From an uncultured Prevotellaceae bacterium (lineage in GTDB: Bacteria; Bacteroidota; Bacteroidia; Bacteroidales; Bacteroidaceae): 64,000 nt of DNA. The notes below the pieces were generated by a model that worked only from the letters and a program-made list of their open reading frames with translations, was not told the DNA's origin and ran no database searches. Position numbers and translations under genes: made by a program. Positions 1-7,540 of the stretch are shown here, one piece after another (the first letter of the stretch is position 1; every line of letters starts with the position of its first letter). The stretch spans positions 13,431 to 77,430 of the forward strand of contig OMXX01000022.1 of assembly GCA_900315105.1 (NCBI GenBank). The letters are read 5' to 3'.

Positions 1-130
1 GAGTACAACGTGCAAAGGCTGGCGCACGTTTCCAATTTCCGAGTGCAAAGGCCTCTTCGCACGAAGAAAATAGTGCGTGTCAGCCCAAAGGCTGGCGCAC
101 GTTTCTAATTTTCGAGTGCAAAGTTACAAA
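1..130. repeat. Interspersed repeat R1, copy 1
   Basis: This stretch holds one and a half copies of an intergenic repeat. Its recognisable parts are GAGTGCAA(A/C), then GCACGAAGAAAATAGTGCG, then CAGCCCAAAGGCTGG, then CGCACGTTT and finally TTTTCGAGTGCAAAGTTAC. The same order recurs at 3345-3442 and 7247-7367. The CAGCC-CAAA-GGCTG part inside GTGCG/CGCAC can fold as a hairpin. No gene is visible here. Confidence 0.75.
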
Positions 131-215
131 AAAATAATTTCAGCACCGAAGGTTTGTCAATTTTTCGATACTGAAATTATTGCAAATCAAGACCAAACGA
201 ATGAAATTGAGAAAG

Positions 216-1022
216 TTACGCTCTTTTCATTATGCGATTAAGCAGCAAGATACATGGAATTGCAATAATAATCGAAGCTATGACAGACATGATAAGAGCC
301 GTCTCGTTACCTCCAAAATATTCAATTAATTTAGCATCTGTTTTGACATTAGGAAATATCCGCACGAGCAGGAATGGCATGGAATTATTGATCCAATGGA
401 AAATGAATCCCGGAATGATGCTTCCTGTGCGATAGTACAGCCATCCAATTAATAAACCACCCAAGAAAGCATGAGGAATCTGTGCAGGATTGAGATGTAT
501 TGCAGAAAAGAACACGGCAGAAATAACGATTGCTATCCATGCCTTTTTATTCGTAAACTCACCGAAACTATTCTTCATCCATTCCAAGAGCGCACGAAGT
601 ATTGCACCTCGAAAAACGACTTCTTCCACTAAAGGGGCTGCAAGACCAATGACGATGTATCCCTCCGGGCATCTAAGCAGTTTGTCAAAGATCTCTGCGA
701 GTAAATCCTTCGTCCATTTATCAGGCAGAAGTTCAAGCATCCATGTTGATGGCAGGATAAGAGTCAAGGAAAGCAATGAAACCAATCCTAATACCTTCAC
801 AGGCTTTGAACTAATATAGTTACCCGAAACAGGGCACCACTTCGCTCCAAGGAAGACGACGAGTGTTACTATGGAATAAAGAATGGTGGTTAATAGCGTA
901 TATAAAACTACAACATCGCAATCTGAGCCAAGAAAGAAAGGCACAATGGCATATTTTACCAATAATGCCGACAATTCCATACATACTAAGAAAATACCTA
1001 CAAAGATTAAAGCGTGTCTCAT
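216..1022 (-). CDS. CPBP-family intramembrane metalloprotease
   Basis: A predicted polytopic inner-membrane protease of the CPBP (CAAX protease and bacteriocin-processing, Abi) family, 268 residues. The diagnostic first motif EEVVFRG lies near residue 135 (glutamate pair and arginine). The second conserved histidine lies in FSAIHLN near residue 175, followed by a further His-containing helix (IPHAFLGGLLIGW) and an N-rich last helix (FHWINNSMPF). These are the metal and catalytic residues of the family. Several hydrophobic segments of about 20 residues surround them. It is last in a minus-strand run with ribF and a lipoprotein gene. The 35-bp gap to ribF is filled with TTAGAGG heptamers. Substrate unknown; family members act in peptide maturation, bacteriocin self-immunity or membrane protein turnover. 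The length is normal. Confidence 0.9.
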   Translation of the reverse strand: MRHALIFVGIFLVCMELSALLVKYAIVPFFLGSDCDVVVLYTLLTTILYSIVTLVVFLGAKWCPVSGNYISSKPVKVLGLVSLLSLTLILPSTWMLELLPDKWTKDLLAEIFDKLLRCPEGYIVIGLAAPLVEEVVFRGAILRALLEWMKNSFGEFTNKKAWIAIVISAVFFSAIHLNPAQIPHAFLGGLLIGWLYYRTGSIIPGFIFHWINNSMPFLLVRIFPNVKTDAKLIEYFGGNETALIMSVIASIIIAIPCILLLNRIMKRA

Positions 1023-1072
1023 TTGAGGGGTTGGGGTTAGAGGTTAGAGGTTAGGGGTTAGAGAGAAGAGGC
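1023..1072. repeat. TTAGAGG heptamer tract (R6)
   Basis: A short G-rich direct repeat with unit TTAGRGG or GTTAGAG, about five units, between ribF and the CPBP gene. Similar tracts occur at 16205-16265, 17343-17375 and 33040-33090, and inside coding sequence. Confidence 0.7.
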
Positions 1073-2056
1073 TGCTCTGAAAAACCTTCTTCTCGTCAGA
1101 GGCAGGGCATCAGGATGCAGGAGGTATTTGTTTGCCTCAAACGCATCATCTGCCAGTTGTCTTGCAAGATCAGAGATGGAATCGAAACGGCGTTCAAGCC
1201 TTAGTTTCTTACAGAACTCTACACGTATCTTTTTTCCGTATATGTTTTCTCGGAAACGGAATATGTTCGTTTCAAGCGTGAGTTCATTGATTCCGTATGT
1301 AGGACGATGCCCAATGTTCATCATTCCGTTATGCATCTGGATATCACCCTCAACCCTCACCTTTACGGCATATACTCCGCCTACAGGGATTATCTTCTGT
1401 GGGTCAATATCAAGATTTGCTGTTGGGAAGCCTATCTTCCTTCCTTCATGGTAACCTTCTACAACAGTTCCCTCAACACTATAGCGATGACCAAGACATT
1501 CAGCTGCTTCATCTACTCTGCCTTCTGCAAGAAGTTCCCTGACCAATGTAGAAGAAACTCGCTTTCCATCTGCAAGCTCAAGAGGATCACATTCCACCAC
1601 CTCGATACCAATAGCCTTGCCATAGCGAACATAGTCCTCAAAGCCTTCATCTGGTTTCCTACGTCCAAAACGGTTGTCATAGCCGAGAAGAAGAAGCCTT
1701 ACTCCGAGTTGATCACGAAGAACTACCCTCATAAAGTCCTCTGCCGACATAGAAGCCATTTCTTTATCAAATCGCAGAACTGCACATACATCCACACCAA
1801 CCTGCGATATTATCAGTCTTCGCTCATCTACGGTGGTAAGCATGTTCGGAATAAAATCCTTATCAAAGACCGTGCGAGGATGTCGGTCGAATGAGATTGC
1901 CATAGATTGAGTCAATCCCCTCTCTTTCGCCAGCATACAAAGGCGACGGAGTACATGCTGGTGACCCAGATGTACCCCATCGAAATGACCTATCGTTGCC
2001 GCACAAGGTACGGGAACAAAGGTTCCTTCTGTATATGGAACAGTTATGTTTGTCAA
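1058..2056 (-). CDS. ribF: Bifunctional riboflavin kinase / FMN adenylyltransferase
   Basis: RibF phosphorylates riboflavin to FMN and adenylylates FMN to FAD in the cytoplasm. The N-terminal nucleotidyltransferase domain shows ATIGHFDGVHLGH (residues 20-32, HxGH nucleotide-binding motif) and GYDNRFGRR. The C-terminal kinase domain starts near residue 185 and has GFPTANLDID (the PTAN metal/ATP motif) and RVEFCKKLRLERRF. The length of 332 is slightly above the usual 305-320. No ATG exists before the conserved HFDG motif, so the start is a TTG three bases after the stop of the upstream lipoprotein gene. The two genes are therefore probably co-transcribed. Confidence 0.96.
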   Translation of the reverse strand: MTNITVPYTEGTFVPVPCAATIGHFDGVHLGHQHVLRRLCMLAKERGLTQSMAISFDRHPRTVFDKDFIPNMLTTVDERRLIISQVGVDVCAVLRFDKEMASMSAEDFMRVVLRDQLGVRLLLLGYDNRFGRRKPDEGFEDYVRYGKAIGIEVVECDPLELADGKRVSSTLVRELLAEGRVDEAAECLGHRYSVEGTVVEGYHEGRKIGFPTANLDIDPQKIIPVGGVYAVKVRVEGDIQMHNGMMNIGHRPTYGINELTLETNIFRFRENIYGKKIRVEFCKKLRLERRFDSISDLARQLADDAFEANKYLLHPDALPLTRRRFFRAASSL

Positions 2057-2059
2057 ATT

Positions 2060-3232
2060 CTACTTGGCAAGAAGACTCTTGATCTCCGCATCCAGATCCT
2101 TAATCTGGGCATCACGCTTGTGAAGTGCGTTAGCACGAGTGATAAGGAAGAATGTTGGGATGCTCTGAACATTATATCGTCCAAGATACTCTGACTGAAG
2201 ATTGTTAGGATCATGAACGTTAATCCAAGGAAGGGCTGCTGTCTGAGTCTTCCAGAAATGCTCATCAGGATCTACTGAAACCTGATAGATTTCAAGTCCC
2301 TGAGCGTGATACTTGTTATATACCTCACGAAGTTTCATGATGCGCTGTGTACTACCAGGAGCAGAGAATGCATGGAAGTCAAGAAGCACAACCTTACCCT
2401 TCAGTTCTGTAAGTGAACGACGGTTTCCGTGATTGTCAACCAAAGGAACATCGATAATCTCAGATACAATAACCTTTGAAGGATCAATGTTTACAGCCTG
2501 CTGCTTTGCCTGAAGGATGCGCTGTGTTTTCATTCCCTCAATGGCAATGTTGTGGAGGTTCTTGCCACGCTCTGCATCTGGATAAAAGGTGTCCCAACTT
2601 GTAGCAACAGCATTAAATACACGCATATCCTCTACACTCTCATGAGGATTGAAGATAAGACGATTACCGAGAGCTTGGAAAAGAGCGAAATATGAGTATG
2701 CCTTGTTTGGCTCCTTGAAGATATAGTCGAGTTTCACCTTCTCCTTGTAGGCATTCACAAGCTTATTGACGCTGTCATTAGTCTGCTGAACGCTGAGAGA
2801 ATAGTTCTTGTTCAGGGCAATGACCTGATTGAGCAGGTTAATCTGCATAAGTGAGAGATCCTTGATCTTCACGCAGTTCTCCGAACCACTAACCTCATAC
2901 TTCACAGCCATTGTTGGGTATGAAGCCTTGAACTCAACAGTCTCGGTTGAGTCGATGCTGACGTTAATGATGCTGTTCTTGATACGGAGACGATAGAACT
3001 CAGGAGCAGATGGCTTCTCACCAGAGAAGTCGAAGCTACCATCAGCCGAGAGTTTCACGGAGTCAATGACAACAGGGCCGTCAAGACTCATATTCTCGAA
3101 ATAAAGTACGGAATCCTGTGCATCGGTAATATTACCAGTCACATGGAACTTATTCTGCTGGCAAGAGGCAAAAGCCACTACCATAGCTACTACGGCGGTG
3201 CATCGTGCGATGCGAGAAATAATATGATTCAT
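2060..3232 (-). CDS. DUF4369 / TlpA-like lipoprotein lacking redox cysteines
   Basis: A 390-residue lipoprotein. The signal peptide ends in AFASC (lipobox, Cys24). A DUF4369-like beta domain follows (about 28-110), then a helical linker, then a thioredoxin/AhpC-TSA-type fold from about residue 265 (VPLVDNHGNRRSLTELKGKVVLLDF). Where TlpA/ResA proteins carry WCxxC this protein reads FHAFSAPGST, so there is no CxxC and thiol-disulfide exchange is not possible at that site. The cis-proline loop (SIPTFF) is kept, so the fold is probably intact. It heads the ribF-protease run. Cysteine-less members of this family seem to be common in Bacteroidetes (recall), and their function is not known to me. 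A binding or scaffolding role is inference. Confidence 0.85.
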   Translation of the reverse strand: MNHIISRIARCTAVVAMVVAFASCQQNKFHVTGNITDAQDSVLYFENMSLDGPVVIDSVKLSADGSFDFSGEKPSAPEFYRLRIKNSIINVSIDSTETVEFKASYPTMAVKYEVSGSENCVKIKDLSLMQINLLNQVIALNKNYSLSVQQTNDSVNKLVNAYKEKVKLDYIFKEPNKAYSYFALFQALGNRLIFNPHESVEDMRVFNAVATSWDTFYPDAERGKNLHNIAIEGMKTQRILQAKQQAVNIDPSKVIVSEIIDVPLVDNHGNRRSLTELKGKVVLLDFHAFSAPGSTQRIMKLREVYNKYHAQGLEIYQVSVDPDEHFWKTQTAALPWINVHDPNNLQSEYLGRYNVQSIPTFFLITRANALHKRDAQIKDLDAEIKSLLAK

Positions 3233-3566
3233 TTTAATTACAGATTTTCGAGTGCAATGTGCGTCAAAAGAGTATGGATTAAAGATTACAGATTAATGGT
3301 TATCAGTATCAAACTTTATTCCTTATTCTATTAACCTTATTCCAATTCGAGTGCAACGTGCAAAAGCATCCTCGCACGAAGAAAATAGTGCGTGTCAGCC
3401 CAAAGGCTGGCGCACGTCTCTGATTTTCGAGTGCAAAGTTACACCAAATCAGCTAAAAAACAAAATATTATTAGGCTTTTCTTCTTTGTCACCGTGCTAA
3501 TAATAATTAAATAATGGATTAAAAAGTACCGAATTAGCGAAAATATCAGTACTTTTGCCTTTCGAA
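3233..3566. repeat. Intergenic region with repeat R1, copy 2
   Basis: A divergent intergenic stretch of 334 bp. The full R1 repeat lies at about 3345-3442. A partial R1 end (TTTTCGAGTGCAA) lies at 3245-3258. The rest is AT-rich and ends in the promoter of the DUF4294 gene. Confidence 0.75.
3550..3557 (+). promoter_or_regulatory. Bacteroidetes -7 element of the DUF4294 gene
   Basis: TACTTTTG matches TAnnTTTG. It lies only 9 bases before the ATG at 3567, so the transcript would begin at or within a few bases of the start codon. No convincing -33 element is seen. Confidence 0.5.
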
Positions 3567-4208
3567 ATGAAATTTTCACGTTTCATCATATCGCTGACTC
3601 TATGCGTCCTGCCTTTTTCTGCCAATGCACAGAAAGAGAAGAAAATCAATCCGGAGGATCGCAATGTTGACATGGACACCCCAACGTTCGTGCCAATGGT
3701 TCGTGTGTCTAAAGTCCTTGAAGGTAATGACAGCATCCAGTATGTCGAGATGAACAACATCTATGTCTATGGTCCTATTGATTTCAAGGATGAACGCCAG
3801 CGAAAATCATACAACCGCCTTGTATATAACGTGAAGAAAGTGCTTCCGATAGCCAAGGAAGTAAACCGTGCCGTTCTTGAGACATACGAATATCTCCAAA
3901 CTCTTCCCGACGATAAGGCTCGCAAGGAGCACATGAAGTATGTGGAGAAGAGCCTTATGGCAGAGTATAAGCCTCGAATGAAGAAACTCACATACTCTCA
4001 AGGCAAGCTCCTCATCAAACTCATATACCGTGAGACCAACTCTTCAAGCTACGAGCTTGTTCAGGTATTCTTCGGACCTACCCGTGCCGGTTTCTACCAG
4101 GCCTTTGCCTGGGTTCTTGGTGCTAGCCTAAAGAAATCCTATGATCCAAATGGAGTGGATCGCCTCACGGAAAGGGTAGTTAGACAGGTGGAATCGGGAC
4201 AGTTGTAA
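3567..4208 (+). CDS. Secreted DUF4294 domain protein
   Basis: A 213-residue exported protein of the Bacteroidetes DUF4294 family. It has a Sec signal peptide (residues 1-21, ending SANAQ). The conserved body runs from YVYGPIDFKDERQR (near residue 68) through the helical segment with NRLVYNVKKVLPIAKE to the C-terminal VFFGPTRAGFYQAFAWVLG. Function unknown; the family is periplasmic or cell-envelope by its signal. An in-frame TTG at 3555 would add four residues but overlaps the promoter, so the ATG at 3567 is preferred. It stands alone on the plus strand between minus-strand genes. Confidence 0.85.
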   Translation: MKFSRFIISLTLCVLPFSANAQKEKKINPEDRNVDMDTPTFVPMVRVSKVLEGNDSIQYVEMNNIYVYGPIDFKDERQRKSYNRLVYNVKKVLPIAKEVNRAVLETYEYLQTLPDDKARKEHMKYVEKSLMAEYKPRMKKLTYSQGKLLIKLIYRETNSSSYELVQVFFGPTRAGFYQAFAWVLGASLKKSYDPNGVDRLTERVVRQVESGQL

Positions 4209-4220
4209 GTCTCAAGTGAA

Positions 4221-4840
4221 GAGTGAATTCGACGAATTCATTAGCCGTTTAATTGATGAGCCACGAAGCGGACGACAACCTTTAGTCTTGGCAATCCCCA
4301 AAGATCATACGCCCTAACCAATGAACAAACAAAAGGTTGAGAAGCATAAAGACAACACCAGAAATGGTATATATTGCAAATTCAGAATAGGAGCCGCCTC
4401 TTAAGCAAAAATTTTTGATTCCCCACCAAGCACCAGGTATAAATAGAACGCTTGTTACAAGGCCGGGAACATAGCCTCTAATGACTATACCCAGTATGAC
4501 ATGAACAAACAAATGAAGCGAGAATGCTATAAAGGCTGCCTCCCAAATATAACTACCGAAAGGTATGATTTCTTTTTCTGGAGAAGATGCTAAAAATATG
4601 ATGACAAACTCTTCCAAAGCGGCTAATGCAAATGCCTTAGTATTTAGTTTCAGCAAATACTCTATTATCGGTTTCGCTTTAGGAAAGCGTTCTTCCAATT
4701 CTTCATAATGGTTAAGCATCCATTCTCTTTGATAGTAAATTTCCTCCAATTCGTGTATTAGAAATACCATGGGAAATCCTATTATCAATATTAATCCGTC
4801 CATGTATAGTTATCTTATATTTCGTTGAACTCACGTTAGC
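4221..4840. repeat. Possible TIR-bounded segment carrying the HXXEE gene
   Basis: The HXXEE gene is flanked by inverted copies of the end sequence of repeat family R5: GAGTGAATTCGACGAA at 4221-4236 and, reversed, TTCGTTGAACTCACGTTAGC at 4821-4840. The right end abuts the stop codon of the PAP2 gene at 4841. Compare complete R5 copies at 38466-38725 and 63410-63705. The left end differs by at least one base from the family consensus. Confidence 0.4.
4282..4803 (-). CDS. HXXEE domain membrane protein
   Basis: A small polytopic membrane protein, 173 residues, of the HXXEE domain family. The name-giving motif HELEE is at residues 17-21. A second acidic helix (FALAALEEFVIIF) and a histidine-rich helix followed by RGYVPGLVTSVLF are also typical. 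About five hydrophobic segments are visible. The conserved His and Glu pairs suggest metal binding, but no biochemical role is established for the family to my knowledge. The gene is single, oriented with the PAP2-epimerase pair, and is bracketed by repeat ends (R5) that suggest it may have arrived separately. Confidence 0.85.
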   Translation of the reverse strand: MDGLILIIGFPMVFLIHELEEIYYQREWMLNHYEELEERFPKAKPIIEYLLKLNTKAFALAALEEFVIIFLASSPEKEIIPFGSYIWEAAFIAFSLHLFVHVILGIVIRGYVPGLVTSVLFIPGAWWGIKNFCLRGGSYSEFAIYTISGVVFMLLNLLFVHWLGRMIFGDCQD

Positions 4841-5824
4841 TTATTTCTCAAACCACCTCTCATATGTGAACTTCAACAGAAAGAACACAGCAATTGCTGA
4901 GAAGAAACCTGCGATTGCATCGACTGCGTAGTGGGGTAGGAGATAGACAGTACCCATGCAGAGGAAAATCCAAGGTATAGCCCAGATAAGCACGAACTTA
5001 TATTCCTTAAGCCATAGGGCGATTATCATCGTAAGCGTGGAAACACCTACGTGAGAGCTTGGGAAAGCAGCCGTTGGGCGTTCTCCCGTCTCGTGCGCTT
5101 TCTGCACAAGGTTGCGGAAAAATCCATCCTCCCAACCAGGAATAGGAAGGCACTCCGTATGTTTGGCAAAATATGTACCTACTTCTGGGAAATGTCCCCT
5201 CGCAATCTCGTCAACACCTACTGCGAGATAGTAATACTGAGGTCCTACAACCGGGAAAAGCACGAACACCACATAATATACGAAGAACGAAGTAATCAGA
5301 ATGAAAGACACCTTCTGGAAGTCCTCATATCGCTTTATGAACACATAGAACGTAAGCGAAACGAACATCAGGAAATAGAGCGAATAGCCCATTGCCATCA
5401 GTTCCGATACTATATGACTTGGATATGCCTTACTCCAAAGAAGTGCCGGCTGGAATCCGAACAACTTCTGGTCCCATGAAGCAAACACATGGTCAAGGTT
5501 CTCAAAATGGCAGTTCAGTACGTATGTATCTGGATACCACCAACTCAATGTCACAAGTAGCAGTCCTATACGTGCAAAAGCCATTGCCCTACAAGGCCAA
5601 ACCCTATACACAAGCCATAGAGCCAATGTAAGCAAAACCACCCTTACGCGCCACCATATCAATGCTTCTGGATTATGTAATGATGTGGAAGTGAATAAAA
5701 TGATGAAAATGGTGAAAATGGCATAGATAACCATACCTATTTCTACAGGAAACAGCCATTTCATCGGCTTTTTCTCACTACTTTTAAGGAATAAATCCGA
5801 CAGAATATTATTTTTCTTTGCCAT
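4841..5824 (-). CDS. PAP2-type phosphatase / inositol-phosphotransferase-like membrane protein
   Basis: A 327-residue inner-membrane protein of the PAP2 superfamily. The C-terminal catalytic half shows ERPTAAFPSSHVG (SxxH-type motif near residue 240) and LPHYAVDAIAG (HxxxD motif near 290). The long N-terminal part is hydrophobic with at least four helices, resembling the inositolphosphorylceramide synthase / aureobasidin-resistance (AUR1) type of PAP2 protein rather than short undecaprenyl phosphatases. A sphingolipid- or inositol-lipid-related head-group transfer is possible in Bacteroidetes but not shown. The start is the ATG at 5824, sharing one base with the TAA of the upstream epimerase gene (TAATG), so the two are translationally coupled. 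A TTG at 5833 is rejected. Confidence 0.85.
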   Translation of the reverse strand: MAKKNNILSDLFLKSSEKKPMKWLFPVEIGMVIYAIFTIFIILFTSTSLHNPEALIWWRVRVVLLTLALWLVYRVWPCRAMAFARIGLLLVTLSWWYPDTYVLNCHFENLDHVFASWDQKLFGFQPALLWSKAYPSHIVSELMAMGYSLYFLMFVSLTFYVFIKRYEDFQKVSFILITSFFVYYVVFVLFPVVGPQYYYLAVGVDEIARGHFPEVGTYFAKHTECLPIPGWEDGFFRNLVQKAHETGERPTAAFPSSHVGVSTLTMIIALWLKEYKFVLIWAIPWIFLCMGTVYLLPHYAVDAIAGFFSAIAVFFLLKFTYERWFEK

Positions 5825-6819
5825 TACAACCAACCGTTTTCCTTATACCATGCGATAGCCTCTTTCACACCGCGCTCCAGATTATATTCCGGCTTGAAGT
5901 CCATATCACGCTTTGCGGGAGTGATATCGCACATCCAGTTACGCTGCTTAAGAATATTGAACTTGTCATTATTCAATGCGCTCATCTTACCCGTCATCTT
6001 CATCCAACGGTCACCAACGGCTGTAACAATCCTGAGCACCCATATAGGAGCCTTGATGCGGATAAGGAACTTAATGCCCAGTTCCTTCTTGATGAGGTCA
6101 GAGAAAGTAACTGATTCATACACATCACCGTCACTCAGGAAATACGCCTTTCCCACGCATTCATCGTGCTCCATCGACTTGAAAACAGCCTGTACCAAAT
6201 CCTTTACATAGATGAAAGTGATATCCTGACGGTCATATCCCACGGCAAAGTCGCTATGCCCCTTGATGCTTTTCGCCATGAGGAAATAGTCGGTCTCACG
6301 AGGTCCATACACACCTGTTGGGCGCAGAACAACCAACGGAAGATTATCTTGCTGAAAGAGCCATTTCTCAGCTTCATACTTACTCTTTCCGTATGCCGTA
6401 TTAGGTTGCGGAGTATCAGTATCGAGAATCTCAGTATGAGGCATTTTTTCACGAATAGCACCAAACACGCTCAGCGATGATAGGTAAACGAACCTTTTCA
6501 TCGGCTGATTGGTAGCCTTCAGGGCATTCACGAAGTTCTTTGTGCCCTCGGTATTCACCTTGAAGAAGTCCTCTGCCTTGATGCACTTTGTAGCGCCAGC
6601 CGCATGAACAACATAGTCAAAGGCATGATTAGCAAGTACGCTTTTCAGCTGCTCTTCATCTCCAAGGTTAAGTTCAAGGAAATTGATACGCTCATCCTTC
6701 AGGTACTTCCTGTTGGTACTCTTACGTACAGCAACCCAGACCTCAAGTCCGCGACTCAAAGCCTCTTCCACTATAAAACTGCCAATGAAGCCCGATGCTC
6801 CAGTGATTAGAATCTTCAT
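5824..6819 (-). CDS. NAD-dependent epimerase/dehydratase (extended SDR)
   Basis: A cytoplasmic extended short-chain dehydrogenase, 331 residues. The Rossmann motif GASGFIGSF is at residues 7-15, the NAD-binding DYVVHAAGATKC loop follows, and the active-site pair is YGKSKYEAEK (YxxxK near residue 145). Members act on nucleotide sugars, dihydroflavonols or sterol-like alcohols; the C-terminal half does not let me name the substrate. The stop overlaps the start of the PAP2 gene by one base, suggesting a shared lipid or glycolipid pathway (inference). The normal family length is about 310-340. Confidence 0.88.
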   Translation of the reverse strand: MKILITGASGFIGSFIVEEALSRGLEVWVAVRKSTNRKYLKDERINFLELNLGDEEQLKSVLANHAFDYVVHAAGATKCIKAEDFFKVNTEGTKNFVNALKATNQPMKRFVYLSSLSVFGAIREKMPHTEILDTDTPQPNTAYGKSKYEAEKWLFQQDNLPLVVLRPTGVYGPRETDYFLMAKSIKGHSDFAVGYDRQDITFIYVKDLVQAVFKSMEHDECVGKAYFLSDGDVYESVTFSDLIKKELGIKFLIRIKAPIWVLRIVTAVGDRWMKMTGKMSALNNDKFNILKQRNWMCDITPAKRDMDFKPEYNLERGVKEAIAWYKENGWL

Positions 6820-7540
6820 ATATTTTATATTTAAGTTTCGCTTGTAATGTTGACAAAAACCGTAAATACACCTTCAAGTTTATATGCTTCTGCGAAGCCT
6901 ATGCCGTCTTGCTTGTATAAAATCCTTGTAAGCCTTGAGGCTTCCAGTCTTTCATCCAATCAAGCCGTCACCATCTGCGATGGCTTGAAACTTGAAGGTA
7001 AAAAACAAGAAAAAGCCGAATGTTAATTGTTCGCAAGGCTCACCAAGCTACGCAAGTGTTAATTGATTCGCTTTTTTATGTTTTTTTCCTTAATGTCTTG
7101 CCGTAGGTCTGATATGAGTTTTTATTTTATTTGGAAGCCTGTAGGCTTACAAGGAAAATAAAGGCTCATAGCAGGAGAGACTCTGTAGGAGGCTCTAATA
7201 CATTAAGGGGTTTTTATTGTTTTTGTATTACACAACTTGCGAATTTTTTTGCAACGTGCGATTTACACATACTCCGATATTATCAACATCGGACTTCCTC
7301 GCGCGAAGAGAATAGTGCGAGTCAACTTGAAGTTGGCGCACGTTTTTAATTTTCGAGCGCAAAGATACTAAATTTATTAATCATTTTACAATGAAAACAG
7401 CATAAAAATTGCGCTATTGGCAAATTAATGCAAAATAAACATCCAAAAATTGCCTATTCTCGATTTTATTTCGTATGTTTGCAGCATAATTAATAACTGT
7501 TCCGTAAGTATTTTCTTACGACTAAACAATTTCATCATCT
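6820..7540. repeat. 721-bp intergenic region with hairpin element and R1 copy 3
   Basis: No gene is supported here. 6870-6999 is an inverted-repeat element: ACCTTCAAGTTT at 6870-6881 is exactly complementary to 6988-6999, with a nested CAAGCC/GGCTTG hairpin. 7030-7065 carries an R5-type fragment (CGCAAGGCTCACCAAGCTACG). 7247-7367 is a diverged R1 copy in which the hairpin reads TCAACTTGAAGTTGG. The promoter of rnr follows. Confidence 0.7.
7450..7481 (+). promoter_or_regulatory. Promoter of rnr
   Basis: The -7 element TATGTTTG (7474-7481) matches TAnnTTTG, with a TTG at 7450-7452 as a candidate -33 element, 21 bp upstream. It leaves a leader of about 55 bases. Confidence 0.6.

Noticed and set aside
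7131..7349. 72-codon frame in the region before rnr
   Set aside because: Composed largely of the R1 repeat and adjacent filler; no start signal or conservation pattern.
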